From: a virus
Reading direction: 5' to 3' (one strand)
Virus record (IMG/VR): IMGVR_UViG_3300026512_000003
Location: 1 to 64,000 of that record
DNA length: 64,000 nucleotides
The notes beneath the pieces are model-generated. The model made no database searches. It was not told the DNA's origin and saw only the letters and a program-made list of their open reading frames with translations. The translations under genes and the position numbers were made by a program. The stretch's first letter is position 1; the number at the start of each line of letters is the position of its first letter. Positions 23,201 through 32,383 of this stretch are shown here, piece after piece.

Positions 23201-24513
23201 AACTAAGAGTAAAGACTGTTAGTGATAAAAATCATATGCATTTATTGCCTATGACAGATAGAGATGTAACAAAAGTAAGTACAGGTGCTGTAACTGAGCC
23301 TTATGGGCTTAAGAGGAATACTATGACACCTGTGAAGGGTGGTTTTTATGATACTAAACTATTTGGTGGTACAGGAACGGGTGTTGCTCATATAGACCTT
23401 GGGACAAAAGTGGTCAACCCTTTGTATAAAGGTACTGTTGCTTCTCTATTAGGCACATCTGAAAAAAATTTAGATGCTAGAATTTCTAACGAGGGAGTAA
23501 ATGGAATTTATTCAGAAGTTGGAAACATAAAACCAAAAAACAAGATTAAAGAACTAAAATCAGAAATTTCAAGAACAAAAGATAATGGAAAAATAAATAG
23601 ATTGTTTAGCACTATCAAAGCAATAAGAAAAACAGATGAAAATACAAAAGATATAAGAGATGCTATGTTTATGTCCAAGGTTCCTGTACTTTCTACAGCA
23701 CTTAGACCTGTGCAGAAATTACCTTCAGGAAGCATTGTAGAACATGATATAAATATGCATTATGCAAATATAATTAGAAGTAGTAATATTCTAAAGGAGG
23801 CTAAGAAAGAAAAAGCACCAATTCATATTCAGAATCACCTTCAAGATGAGCTTCAAAAACATGTTGGTGCAATGTATGGAACAAATGAAAGCCCTGACCC
23901 AAAAATGAAAGATAAAGATGTAAAAAGTGTTATGAATATTTTAGCAGGTGATAACCCAAAAACTTCATACTGGCATCAAAAAGTAATGAGACAACAAGTG
24001 TTTGGTTCTGGTAGAGCAGTAATCCTTCCAAAAATAAAATCACTAGGAATGGATGAAATAGAGATTCCAAAATATGTAGCTTGGAAAATGTTTGAACCTC
24101 ATGTGACAAGAAAAATGTCTCAAATGGGTATTGACTCTAATACATCAAAAGATATGATAGAGAAAAAGAGTGATACAGCTAACGCTGTGTTACATCAAGT
24201 GATGAAAGAGGTTCCTGTTGTGATAAATAGAGCTCCTTCTCTTCACAAGCATAATATGACAGGACACTATGCGAAAATAAGTGCAGGTAATGCTATGCAT
24301 ATATCTCCTATTATCGAAAATGCTCAAAATGCAGACTACGATGGGGATCAAATGGGTATTCATATTCCTTTTACCCATGCAGCAATAAAAGATGTAAAAG
24401 ATAAGCTTATGGCATCAAAACAAATAATGACGAATTCAAATAAAAATAAAGTTATAATGGGGATAGATTTGGACCCGTTTATAGGATTTTATGAAGGTAG
24501 TAGAAAGAAGTAG
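20278..24513 (+). CDS. RNA polymerase beta plus beta-prime N-terminal fusion
   Basis: A single 1411-aa chain. The first part follows the bacterial beta subunit: KSPEGANTG (392-400) matches the PIETPEGPNIG region; VGDKLAGRSGNKG (765-777) matches the nucleotide-binding segment with both conserved lysines (K768, K776); a GHGGVG...KGG...NMEISALLAHDA stretch matches the beta C-terminus. Then comes beta-prime: PVKGGFYDTKLFGG, GHID-like HIDLGTKVVNP, LRPVQKLPSG, GSGRAVI, NRAPSLHKHN, and the metal-binding NADYDGDQM with Asp 1353, 1355 and 1357 (Tyr replaces the usual Phe). The N-terminal beta-prime zinc ribbon is absent. The chain stops about 55 residues after the catalytic loop, so bridge helix, trigger loop and jaw are missing and must be encoded elsewhere. 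It transcribes phage DNA, perhaps with the sigma-like protein at 59834. A promoter box follows the gene. Confidence 0.92.
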   Translation: MTKLDRTPDKMNEALKDTVLNTYEGREVKGKHKTLVYSNVHATPTDNGYSSTKKAVDTKATLSQKFKADLTLKSSLDGRVLEHKKGVFIGDIPIYSKKGGFVVDGNTYNIPTQIRLKPSAYTSEKANGDVETMMNLKNGKGMKLISPQDKNKIELKIGTKQFNPLDVAYAMGANEKEAKKVLGDKVFGLLQSTSSPHESTLKLATALGISEPNNNTPISEVKAQIKDYFQKTQIDPQATKETLGMPFSSMNHLAMLRSIKKNIGVKTGYEKQDDKENLMFKNIISPEKLIGEGVNKRLAQSEAKMKSGLNNAFAKNTIGEIVTEPTLKKAAKSFLTTSAISRMPEEYNPLQMLQGSNDVTPLGEGGISDTRMINQNVRSLHMSQLGFIDPIKSPEGANTGVTLSLTHGAHVDSHGNAAIEVINNKTGKKEIKTVGDLWNKKIAFPDVKKDGSVGMRHKDKIIVGNIRNADYTLAHSEKTFGPAMNSLGVISSNDPTRNLMASKHSTQALPLVNGDYTSVSLEGENGKSMSENLAKRHLPLADINGKITNVDSKNGFIHISNENGEHSKIEYAKDKIQLNTKTYLQHTPVVKVGDTVKKGQHLADSNFTKDGKLALGKNLRTSWMVYPGTRNDAFILSESGAKKLTSVHSKKFDISTKEGTIYDKKKFAALFPEVAQKIDIHKYDDKGLLKKGMTVSKDEPISLGFRKMDSEEVKFANDKVKKLMYGGMAPVIQRWKGDDVGTIKEIVTKGANTRVVSEYTSPMKVGDKLAGRSGNKGIVSAILPEKDMPRDEEGNHIELLMGGAGVTSRQNPAQIIEASLTETALKTGKNYVLPHNPDVDMDVFAKQEAKKNNVKLYHKMYDPLRKKHLGKDVFVANYNVMKLFKQGDATYSAIGHGGVGADNQPKKGGKESPSTISNMEISALLAHDAKDFLKESYSIRSQHNKDWFRAFEAGESLPAPELKTGKENFHKMLSQLRVKTVSDKNHMHLLPMTDRDVTKVSTGAVTEPYGLKRNTMTPVKGGFYDTKLFGGTGTGVAHIDLGTKVVNPLYKGTVASLLGTSEKNLDARISNEGVNGIYSEVGNIKPKNKIKELKSEISRTKDNGKINRLFSTIKAIRKTDENTKDIRDAMFMSKVPVLSTALRPVQKLPSGSIVEHDINMHYANIIRSSNILKEAKKEKAPIHIQNHLQDELQKHVGAMYGTNESPDPKMKDKDVKSVMNILAGDNPKTSYWHQKVMRQQVFGSGRAVILPKIKSLGMDEIEIPKYVAWKMFEPHVTRKMSQMGIDSNTSKDMIEKKSDTANAVLHQVMKEVPVVINRAPSLHKHNMTGHYAKISAGNAMHISPIIENAQNADYDGDQMGIHIPFTHAAIKDVKDKLMASKQIMTNSNKNKVIMGIDLDPFIGFYEGSRKK

Positions 24514-24553
24514 AATTATAAAACATAGTTTTTGTTCTTTTGGAAAACTAAGG

Positions 24554-24559
24554 TATAAT
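24554..24559 (+). promoter_or_regulatory. GGTATAATTAC promoter ahead of the 30-kb operon
   Basis: Exact TATAAT in the same GGTATAATTAC context as 5439, 32 nt before the TTG start. No further intergenic promoter-like box was seen until about 56.0 kb. Confidence 0.6.
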
Positions 24560-24591
24560 TACATAACATAGAAAAAGATGAGGAGTGAGGT

Positions 24592-26343
24592 TTGAAAGTA
24601 ATCGTAGGTGAGTTAGATTTTAGTAAACTAGGGGAAACATTTGAAATAGAAAATCAAGGATGTGGGGATTACAATTGCAAATTTGAGTTATGGACAGCTA
24701 ATGAGATAGAAGTTTTAGAAAAGATTCCATTGGAGATAAAGGAAGGTGGATTCCAGGTTCCTATAAGTACATGGAAAGAAGCTTCAATAAACCCTACAGA
24801 AATAGTGATTTTTTTCCGTAAAGAATGGAGATTAGAGGCATGTAAAAGAGTTATTCTTGACAGTAACCCTGTGCAATCTGTAGGCAAGTTAGTAGTAATT
24901 AGGCCAGATGCTAATAAAGTAGAGGAATTGTTTACACAACACAAGACTACACTTGATGTTATTGTAAATAAACCATTTAGGTTGCCTCTCAGGATTAAAG
25001 ACTTTAATGAATGTTCAGAAGAAGAATGTGCTCTTGAAATAAATATAGGATGGGTTACTTATAAAGGGCAAAGTCTAAATCCATTTTTAGCAGGCTGTTC
25101 ATATTCTCTCTCTCTTGATGGTGGTCAACATTGGCAAGAAAGTCTTGACCTTCTTTTTTATGAAACAGGTAGTAAGGAAATTAAATTTATGATAGAAACA
25201 GGTGATCTTGGAATAAATGACGAAGCAGAAGTATCTTTTCAAATAAATGTAATAGAAGACCCCGAAGCAACAGAAACAGAAGATCTTGTAGATGTCGTTA
25301 CTCAAATGCCAAAAGCTTACTTTGTGGTTCAAGATAGAGGGGTGAGAAATGGAAATTTAACTTTAAATGTTTTTCACACTAGCAAATACCAAATTTCTAC
25401 AATTGAAATATCTTTAGATGATGAAGTTATATATCCTTCTCAAGAATTTAACTCTCCTTTAATAGAGATTGGAGTGGGAAGTTCAGATTTAACCGAAAGA
25501 ACACTTAAATTAAGTACCACAGGAGTTAGTGAAGGGGAGACAATTTCTGATACATACACGCAAGTAATTAAAAACTATACAACATTAGATGGGACAATTT
25601 CAACATCTCAAGATTCAGACACAGGAAAATATACAGCGTTACTTGAAGCAAGTATGCCAGATAAACTGACTAGTATTTTGTGGCAAATTGTGTATAGCTC
25701 TACAATAGTAGAAAAAGTAGTGAAATTAGAAGATAAGGATGAAAAAGCTCTTCTCCATGTTCTTTATCAAGAGTATTCAGAGCCGACAGAGACATCTATC
25801 GAATTTGATATATATAATCCAGGAAAGTATATGATAGAAGCCTATATGATTGATGAGACAGGTGAAATGTTTAAAGTATCAAGAGAATTATTTATTCCAG
25901 GTGAACGAGATGATGATGAAGAAATTAAAGTTGGCGATGATATTACAGTAGGATGCACAAGTGTACACGGTGAAGTTCCTATAATGAAAGTGTTTAGATT
26001 ATCACAAGATGGATATGAATTATTAGATAATTTTGCTATGGAAAAAGCTTTTGATAAAACTTATGTGGCTAACTTTACCGTAGAATACGAAAATAGTTTC
26101 TATATATTTCAAGCAGAAAGTAGTATTGTTGTTAAAAAAGTAGGTGAGCCTTCAGGATGTATTATTTCTTTTTCTAGAGATAAGACATCAGGAAGATCTA
26201 TCCCTTACAGATTAGAAAATTTTTCAGGTGATTTAATAGAAGAAGGAACATTAGACGATTCTACATTTGGAATATACTATAAAGTTATGGAAAACGCATC
26301 TGATGGCATTCTTACAGTGGGAAATACCAGAAAGGTAGTGTAG
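24592..26343 (+). CDS. First gene of the tail-type operon, 583 aa, Ig-like regions
   Basis: The TTG start follows AGGAGTGAGG. Acidic and beta-rich, with stretches such as YSLSLDGGQHWQESL and FDIYNPGKYMIEAYMI that look like Ig/fibronectin-type strands; several such domains probably run in tandem. No catalytic motif, no membrane segment. By place and composition it may be a tail or baseplate protein. I cannot name a family. Confidence 0.65.
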   Translation: MKVIVGELDFSKLGETFEIENQGCGDYNCKFELWTANEIEVLEKIPLEIKEGGFQVPISTWKEASINPTEIVIFFRKEWRLEACKRVILDSNPVQSVGKLVVIRPDANKVEELFTQHKTTLDVIVNKPFRLPLRIKDFNECSEEECALEINIGWVTYKGQSLNPFLAGCSYSLSLDGGQHWQESLDLLFYETGSKEIKFMIETGDLGINDEAEVSFQINVIEDPEATETEDLVDVVTQMPKAYFVVQDRGVRNGNLTLNVFHTSKYQISTIEISLDDEVIYPSQEFNSPLIEIGVGSSDLTERTLKLSTTGVSEGETISDTYTQVIKNYTTLDGTISTSQDSDTGKYTALLEASMPDKLTSILWQIVYSSTIVEKVVKLEDKDEKALLHVLYQEYSEPTETSIEFDIYNPGKYMIEAYMIDETGEMFKVSRELFIPGERDDDEEIKVGDDITVGCTSVHGEVPIMKVFRLSQDGYELLDNFAMEKAFDKTYVANFTVEYENSFYIFQAESSIVVKKVGEPSGCIISFSRDKTSGRSIPYRLENFSGDLIEEGTLDDSTFGIYYKVMENASDGILTVGNTRKVV

Positions 26344-26347
26344 TAGA

Positions 26348-26842
26348 ATGAGAACTTCTGTTAAACTAACTGGAAAATTTATTAGAGTTCATGCAGATGA
26401 GAAGCCTGATGTATTTAAGATTGATAGAACCACTCTTATTGAAAAGCCTGTATATGAATATACAAAAGGTTTTTCTTCTGAAGTAGGAGCTAGTGGATAC
26501 TATGCTGTGAGGCTTCGAGGGAGCTGGCAAATTGTAAAAGTTGGATATGTAAAAAAAAGGTATTTTATTGTACTTTTAAGAGGAGAAGTTCCACCAGAAG
26601 TGACTTCTGAAGAAGGAACGCCTGTTCTTATTCATATTGGGGAAGAAATCTATGAAATATTAGGAATGGAAAATGGCGGAATAGTTTTTATAAATAGTAA
26701 AGAAGTCTTGTTGCAACCAGATACTTCAATAGAAGGGTTTGTGGATGTAAGAGAAACTAACAAAGATAATGATTTTCTAGTTAAAAACAAGATTGTAACT
26801 ACAAAAATAAAGCAAAACCCAATTAAAGTTTCGGTAAAATGA
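26348..26842 (+). CDS. Hypothetical small beta protein, 164 aa
   Basis: Begins 4 nt after the previous stop. It is beta-rich and basic, reading like one or two small barrels (YYAVRLRGSWQIVKVGYVKKRYFIVLLRGEV). No family recognised. It ends in an ATGA overlap with a micro-gene. Confidence 0.65.
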   Translation: MRTSVKLTGKFIRVHADEKPDVFKIDRTTLIEKPVYEYTKGFSSEVGASGYYAVRLRGSWQIVKVGYVKKRYFIVLLRGEVPPEVTSEEGTPVLIHIGEEIYEILGMENGGIVFINSKEVLLQPDTSIEGFVDVRETNKDNDFLVKNKIVTTKIKQNPIKVSVK

Positions 26843-26937
26843 GAAGAATTCAAAGAATAAAAGTAGTGGCTAAATCTATTTTTATACAAAAAATTGTTCA
26901 AAAGAGCAATAATATCATCATTAGGACAAAAAAATGA
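26839..26937 (+). CDS. Micro-gene encoding a 32-aa basic peptide
   Basis: The ATG overlaps the previous TGA and its own TGA overlaps the next ATG, so it is coupled at both ends. It is very basic (MRRIQRIKVVAK...). The double ATGA arrangement supports translation, but the peptide may be mainly a coupling device. Confidence 0.45.
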   Translation: MRRIQRIKVVAKSIFIQKIVQKSNNIIIRTKK

Positions 26938-27920
26938 CAGTAGAAGAAGAGTTAATAGCGCTTAAGGGTAAGGTTGCTGCATTAATCAGTATTTTAACGG
27001 GGAAGCAAGAAAGTAGAGTTGATGGAGAGAAACTCCAAAGATTTATTGAAAATTATGCAATTCTTGAAGCAATGACAGGTGATAAAACCATTTCAGCTTT
27101 TGTGGAACAAATAGGGATTATTCAAGATAGATTTTCTCAGGTGTCAGGTAGAGTAGAGGGGTTGCTTGGGGCGACGGAAGTAGAAACGGCGAAGTTATTA
27201 GAAACACTTGGTGGAGACAAAAACGATATCGCTCTAAATGTGGCGAACTCTGTGCAATTCCAATTAACGGTTACCGACTCATATAAAAGTTTACTTACGC
27301 ATCTTAACAAACTAGATATTACTGGAAAAATACAACGAATGGAAGTTACTTTAAGCGAAGGTTTGGGGCTTATTAGAAGTATGAAAGGACAAGAACAGGA
27401 AATTGCAATTTTACTACAGAAGATAGCTATGAATAAAGAGCTGATTGATGGAATGGATGTTGTTAATACACAACAAACAACATTAATAGAACATACGGAA
27501 GATATGCTTGTGGAACTTGAAAGACAAATGGAAAACTATGCTTTCTATGCTGAAGAGTTTGATAAAGTGTATTCAACAGCAACAAAATTCATTGCACAAT
27601 TTTCGAGTATGAGTCTAGAGATGGAAAGAATAACAAAAAGAGATTCTAATTTAGAACATATACTATCTACAACATTGAAAACTGTTTTTGATGATTATAT
27701 TAAGATTCAAAATATCATAAATTCTTTCAATGAAGGATTGTCAAATTTTGGTTTAGAGACAGCAGAAAAGCTTAATGGAATTAATATCTATGTAAACGAA
27801 TACAAAGCAATATCAAATGCTATTGGAACCGTTTCTGAAAGATGTGATACCGCTAAAGCAAATATTGATAATTTAACTACTGAGCTTAATGATTTAGACT
27901 GCGAATATGTGAGAGCATAA
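26934..27920 (+). CDS. Long coiled-coil protein, 328 aa
   Basis: Almost entirely helical with heptad-like hydrophobic spacing from residue 5 to the end, acidic, lacking membrane segments. It would suit a rod or a chaperone-like virion part. It is too short and lacks the hydrophobic stretches of a normal tape measure protein. Overlaps the next gene by one base. Confidence 0.65.
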   Translation: MTVEEELIALKGKVAALISILTGKQESRVDGEKLQRFIENYAILEAMTGDKTISAFVEQIGIIQDRFSQVSGRVEGLLGATEVETAKLLETLGGDKNDIALNVANSVQFQLTVTDSYKSLLTHLNKLDITGKIQRMEVTLSEGLGLIRSMKGQEQEIAILLQKIAMNKELIDGMDVVNTQQTTLIEHTEDMLVELERQMENYAFYAEEFDKVYSTATKFIAQFSSMSLEMERITKRDSNLEHILSTTLKTVFDDYIKIQNIINSFNEGLSNFGLETAEKLNGINIYVNEYKAISNAIGTVSERCDTAKANIDNLTTELNDLDCEYVRA

Positions 27921-29029
27921 TGAGACAGTTTACTTATACTTATAGCTCTGAGATGTTTTGTAGTCATGGGTTGTGTACTTTTGTACCTCAGGCAAAGTTT
28001 TTTCATCCAACAATGGGTTTTACTGAGTTTCATGGGCCAGGTTTGTTTCAGGACTTAGATCACCTAGGATATTCAAAAAAATTTACGGACTTTTTTAAAG
28101 GTGCAATCTCTTTTAGACATTCAGTAAAAATATTTTTTCCAGAAATAAAAAAAGGGCTAATCTTTTTAGATAAATTAAAATATCGTGCTGTTTCAAAAAA
28201 TGAAAATCCAATTCTTAACTATGAGATAGTAAAAGATGATAAATATGAGGATTATATCGAGATAAAAGACCATCTTGTAGAATTCGAGGTTATAGTGAGT
28301 GCTGATTTTGGTAAAAAAATTTCTCCAGAAGAATTAGTAGAAATTGTTTGTGAGAGAATGGAGTTTTTGTTGTTCAATCAACGAATTTCAATTGCACTAC
28401 ATAAAGGAAACATGACGATAGTTCCATATGTAATTTCATATGATACAGTATATCCAATAGAATTTGCTAAGCAAACAACAAAAAGTTCCAATCTCGTTGC
28501 TAATTCTGGCTTGAATTTTGGATTTGTACTATTAGAGAATGAGAAGAACTACTTTGAAAAAAAAGGTTTTTCTTGTGATGAGGTAGATTCTTCGCTGTTG
28601 GATACAGCTTTTATTAAATCTCAAATTGATACTAAGCTATCTAAAGGTGAGGTTGATTTACACAATGTTACTACATGTTCTGAAAACTATTATTTATTAA
28701 CATTACCGAAAACACTTTTTACAAAAACAGATAAGAAGAATTTTATACCTATCTTTAATCCAGAAATAGCTATGAATTGTTGTGATTACATTAAGGCTAA
28801 GCTATGCAGTCCTTATGCTAAACAGTACAAAATACCATCTATTTCAGAATGTCCTAAAAGTTGTCCAAAATCGGATGCTGAAACAGCTTGTAAACAAGTA
28901 TATAAGTATGAAGTAATTAACAAAGCGATAATTGGTTATGTCACCTTTTCTCTCTTGGACTGGAAAAAGTTGGATGAGTTTGCAAAAATAATAAAACCTA
29001 AAGAACAAGACTATATAGAGGAGGTGTGA
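27920..29029 (+). CDS. Hypothetical protein with Cys-rich C-terminus, 369 aa
   Basis: Starts at a TAATG overlap. It is a mixed alpha/beta protein with an aromatic N-terminus (FTYTYSSEMFCSHG, FHPTMGFTEFHGPG). The last 110 residues contain several Cys (NCCDY, KLCSPY, SECPKSCPKS, TACKQ), which may bind metal or form disulphides. No family recognised. Probably a tail component by context. Confidence 0.65.
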   Translation: MRQFTYTYSSEMFCSHGLCTFVPQAKFFHPTMGFTEFHGPGLFQDLDHLGYSKKFTDFFKGAISFRHSVKIFFPEIKKGLIFLDKLKYRAVSKNENPILNYEIVKDDKYEDYIEIKDHLVEFEVIVSADFGKKISPEELVEIVCERMEFLLFNQRISIALHKGNMTIVPYVISYDTVYPIEFAKQTTKSSNLVANSGLNFGFVLLENEKNYFEKKGFSCDEVDSSLLDTAFIKSQIDTKLSKGEVDLHNVTTCSENYYLLTLPKTLFTKTDKKNFIPIFNPEIAMNCCDYIKAKLCSPYAKQYKIPSISECPKSCPKSDAETACKQVYKYEVINKAIIGYVTFSLLDWKKLDEFAKIIKPKEQDYIEEV

Positions 29030-29030
29030 A

Positions 29031-31226
29031 ATGGGAGGTATGTTAGGTAGGGAACACCCTAGGACTTCTTCGCCAAATAAGGAAGTTGTTCCTGAAGAGG
29101 AAGAAGTTATTACAGAAGACTCTGAAGTGGCACTAGGGAGTGAACAAGAAACAGGCTATATAGACTTAACTAATAAAAATGTATCTAGTATTACTTTAGC
29201 TAAATTTACTATAGAAGACTCAGAAGATGCAAGGATTGAAAAAGTTACTGTAGTTGGGACAAAGTTTATACTTCAAGACTCTTCTGATGATATTGGACCA
29301 GTGAGTAAAGAAGAATATTTCAATGCCTTACTAGATGCATCTCAAATGCAATGTTCTTTTGAAGATGGTTCAGCAAGAATTCCTTTTCAGAATGGTGGTG
29401 AAATTATTTTTCCATCAGAAATTACTGAATTTGAAATTGAAATAGAAGATGCTGTAGTTTTAGTAAAAAAAGGTAATGGGCAGTATGAAACAAAAATAGA
29501 TAATCAGAAACTAGCTTCTATTCCCCTAAATAATTTTGGTTTTTTTAAAATAGAACATGTAATCACGCATCTCATTAGTGTAAAAGATAGCGATGAAAGT
29601 GAAGTTCCTATATCAGTTTTGTCACAAAAAAAATACTTAAGGACTTATTTACCTTCAAATGAAAAAATAATATTATTTGATGAGAATATCAAAATGCTAA
29701 GTGGATGGATTGAAGGAAACGATATTAGCTATCAGGTTGTAGCGAGTGCAGACACTACTGATAGATTATATAAAGCATTCGCTATTCAGCAATTGTATGC
29801 GACAGTTGCTCCAAAATCTTTTTACGATTTACAAAGAGTTGCATTATGTGCAAAAGAAATTAGTGAAAAGTATGTTTTAGGTAGGATTTTTGGATCTAGA
29901 AGTCAGGGTGTAACTCCAACTGTGTCAGAAATAATATCAATGTCGGATGGAGTTTCAGGCGAAGCAAAAGCAGTATTCTCTACAGATAGCTTCAGTATAG
30001 ATGGATCTCAAGTAAAATCAACAAATTCAAGAGCTGTATACCATATTACTGTAGAAGGCGATTATCTAGAAAAAACTATTGTTTTCGAAGGAATTTGTGG
30101 GGCATCAGGAGAAAGAGTTTCTGCTATTACATATGATGCAAGGATTGCGTATCCATATCCTAAAAATTTTGAAACAATTAAAATACAATCTGATACATTT
30201 TCAGCAAACATTTTTTCTTACTATTCGTTTATACTAGGACTTCAAGACACAAATGCTTCAATATCAGCAGACCCAGCGGCTATGGCATTTCGTCAAATTA
30301 TGAAGTTTATAACTCATGGCCTTTCTTGCTTTGTGGGTTCAGGTAATTCAGGAATGGTCGTACATATAGTTTATGAACATTTGAAATGGATTTTACGACC
30401 TAATTTAGATAGGCTAAGGTTTGCTAAAATAAGAGAAACAGTAGATGAAACAGCTATAATACTTAGTAGAACTCAAACAAAAATGTTAAAAGAGCAAAGG
30501 AAAAATATAGGGGAATATATGACACAAACTCTTTTTTCTAGGCCTGTTTTTAATCCTCCAGCTTATTTTTTTATGAGTTTTATGTGTGTGCTTGTTCCAC
30601 TAGCATATAATAATACTCTAGAACTACCTAAGAGTTATCCTATGAATGCAGCAGGTCAAGATTCTGACATACTTGATGGAGCTCTTGATGATAACTCAGT
30701 ATTAACGGATATGCAAGTTGCCATGATGCACAAGGCAATGATGAATTATGTTACTTTTACAAAAATACAAGATATAATGAACTTTCATCTCACGGAAAAT
30801 ATAAAAGAATATTCAACAAGGTTTTTTAATAAAGCTCCTAGAGTAATTAGCAGTCCAACAGGAATACATAATGAATTCTATTCATTAGATGATCCTGGTT
30901 TTGGATTAACTAATCAAAAAGATGCTCCTTTAGTAGCTAATGAAAACAATGAGTTTGTTCGAGAGTGGAATAGAATAAAAAAACTTATTTTAAATTCTGT
31001 ATCTAGATTGTCAAATAGATATCCTTTAGCGAATAAATATGGACAAGAAGCAAATACATATATCGAAACTGATTCTAAGTTCCATAAAAAAACATTATAT
31101 AACGATAGAGTTAGTGTATTAAAAGAACTTGAATACAAAGTAACGGAAGCAGGACAAAGTACAAATGTTGATATTGCGAGACCAGCAGATATAATTACAT
31201 TGATATTACATAAAGAGGAAGAATAA
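29031..31226 (+). CDS. Large hypothetical protein, 731 aa
   Basis: GAGGAGGTG precedes the ATG. Acidic Glu-rich N-terminus, then beta-rich modules including EEYFNALLDA (94-103), a helix-in-beta pattern also seen in later operon proteins. The C-terminal third is helical. Function unknown. It shares a base with the next gene (TAATG). Confidence 0.65.
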   Translation: MGGMLGREHPRTSSPNKEVVPEEEEVITEDSEVALGSEQETGYIDLTNKNVSSITLAKFTIEDSEDARIEKVTVVGTKFILQDSSDDIGPVSKEEYFNALLDASQMQCSFEDGSARIPFQNGGEIIFPSEITEFEIEIEDAVVLVKKGNGQYETKIDNQKLASIPLNNFGFFKIEHVITHLISVKDSDESEVPISVLSQKKYLRTYLPSNEKIILFDENIKMLSGWIEGNDISYQVVASADTTDRLYKAFAIQQLYATVAPKSFYDLQRVALCAKEISEKYVLGRIFGSRSQGVTPTVSEIISMSDGVSGEAKAVFSTDSFSIDGSQVKSTNSRAVYHITVEGDYLEKTIVFEGICGASGERVSAITYDARIAYPYPKNFETIKIQSDTFSANIFSYYSFILGLQDTNASISADPAAMAFRQIMKFITHGLSCFVGSGNSGMVVHIVYEHLKWILRPNLDRLRFAKIRETVDETAIILSRTQTKMLKEQRKNIGEYMTQTLFSRPVFNPPAYFFMSFMCVLVPLAYNNTLELPKSYPMNAAGQDSDILDGALDDNSVLTDMQVAMMHKAMMNYVTFTKIQDIMNFHLTENIKEYSTRFFNKAPRVISSPTGIHNEFYSLDDPGFGLTNQKDAPLVANENNEFVREWNRIKKLILNSVSRLSNRYPLANKYGQEANTYIETDSKFHKKTLYNDRVSVLKELEYKVTEAGQSTNVDIARPADIITLILHKEEE

Positions 31227-32371
31227 TGACAGTTAGAAAAGAAACAGACAAATATGTTATAGAGCCTAGCTTTAGCGACATTGAGTCTTATAATGCAGGA
31301 GGAGGTGTAGTTGAACTTTCTCAAAGTGGAGACAGTGCAGGCACAAAAGGCACAGAAGTAACAATTGTCTTGCCTGAAGAGTTTATTTTAGCTATTCAAA
31401 GACAATTAGGTTCTACTTTTGCAGAAAATTCATTAGACTTATCTTTTGGGAAAGCTTCTGTGTTTAATAGAAATATGTGTAATTTTCCGCTACCTATTTC
31501 TAAGTTTTATAGTAGTACTTTTCCTGAATTAAATGAAGAGTTATACCAAGAGAACATAGCTATTGCAAAAGAGATAGATTCTAATGTTGAGGTAACAAAC
31601 TCTTTTCTTGTGCATATTGGAGTTGCAAGTAGATTAATTTTTCAGCTTGATTCAAAAAATATAAAAGTTCGATTAGTTTCGATGACAGAAAATATAACAA
31701 TTGAAGAAGATCATCCTTTTTGTGTTACAGGAGAGTTTACTATAGAAAACGATAGTGAAGAAAGTAATTCGTCCTCTGCAGAAGCAGAGATATTACAAGT
31801 GAGTCCCTATGGTAAAGTAGTTATTGTAGAACAAAAAATAGAGTGTGGATTTTTTGATACAGCTTTTGCTCTTTTTCAAGAACGGAAAGAATATGCAAAT
31901 TGTATACAAACTGCAAATTATTATATAAAAGTTATGAATGAGCAATTTTGGTTAACTGAAGATGTGGTTGCAATAGAAAAAAAAGAAAACGAATTACTTG
32001 TTTCTATAATTGCAGGAATAGAAGCTAATGGTAGGGCTTTTACGAGAATCCCGTTGGCAAATTGTGGACTAAAAATTAGAAAAAATAAGGTAGGGCTAGG
32101 GGTTCTTTCTATTGAAGGACAAGTGACGATGCAACACGCTATAGGCGAAGTGTTATACCCAGCTAGGACAATATTAGCAAGTAAGCGAAGTCATTTTGAT
32201 ATAATTTCAGATAGTGAGAGCTGGACTTTAAATGGTCCGATGATTGCTGAATACAATCAAGGACAATCTGACCTTAAGAGACCAACTGTTATGTTTTCTT
32301 GGGAAAACAGAGAAACTTTAGAAGCTAAGGTTTCTACAATGACGGCATCAAGATTGTCAGAAGAAGAATAA
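31226..32371 (+). CDS. Hypothetical protein, 381 aa
   Basis: Beta-rich and acidic, with a Ser/Glu-rich patch near residue 180 (SEESNSSSAEAE). No signal peptide or catalytic motif seen. Co-directional and coupled to its upstream neighbour. Confidence 0.65.
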   Translation: MTVRKETDKYVIEPSFSDIESYNAGGGVVELSQSGDSAGTKGTEVTIVLPEEFILAIQRQLGSTFAENSLDLSFGKASVFNRNMCNFPLPISKFYSSTFPELNEELYQENIAIAKEIDSNVEVTNSFLVHIGVASRLIFQLDSKNIKVRLVSMTENITIEEDHPFCVTGEFTIENDSEESNSSSAEAEILQVSPYGKVVIVEQKIECGFFDTAFALFQERKEYANCIQTANYYIKVMNEQFWLTEDVVAIEKKENELLVSIIAGIEANGRAFTRIPLANCGLKIRKNKVGLGVLSIEGQVTMQHAIGEVLYPARTILASKRSHFDIISDSESWTLNGPMIAEYNQGQSDLKRPTVMFSWENRETLEAKVSTMTASRLSEEE

Positions 32372-32383
32372 AGGATAATATAG

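Noticed and set aside
26934-27920. Coiled-coil protein considered as a tape measure
   Set aside because: Only 328 aa and without hydrophobic segments; not next to the chaperone with the frameshift.
30914-31324. 136-aa minus-strand frame
   Set aside because: Overlaps two well-supported plus-strand genes and their junction.
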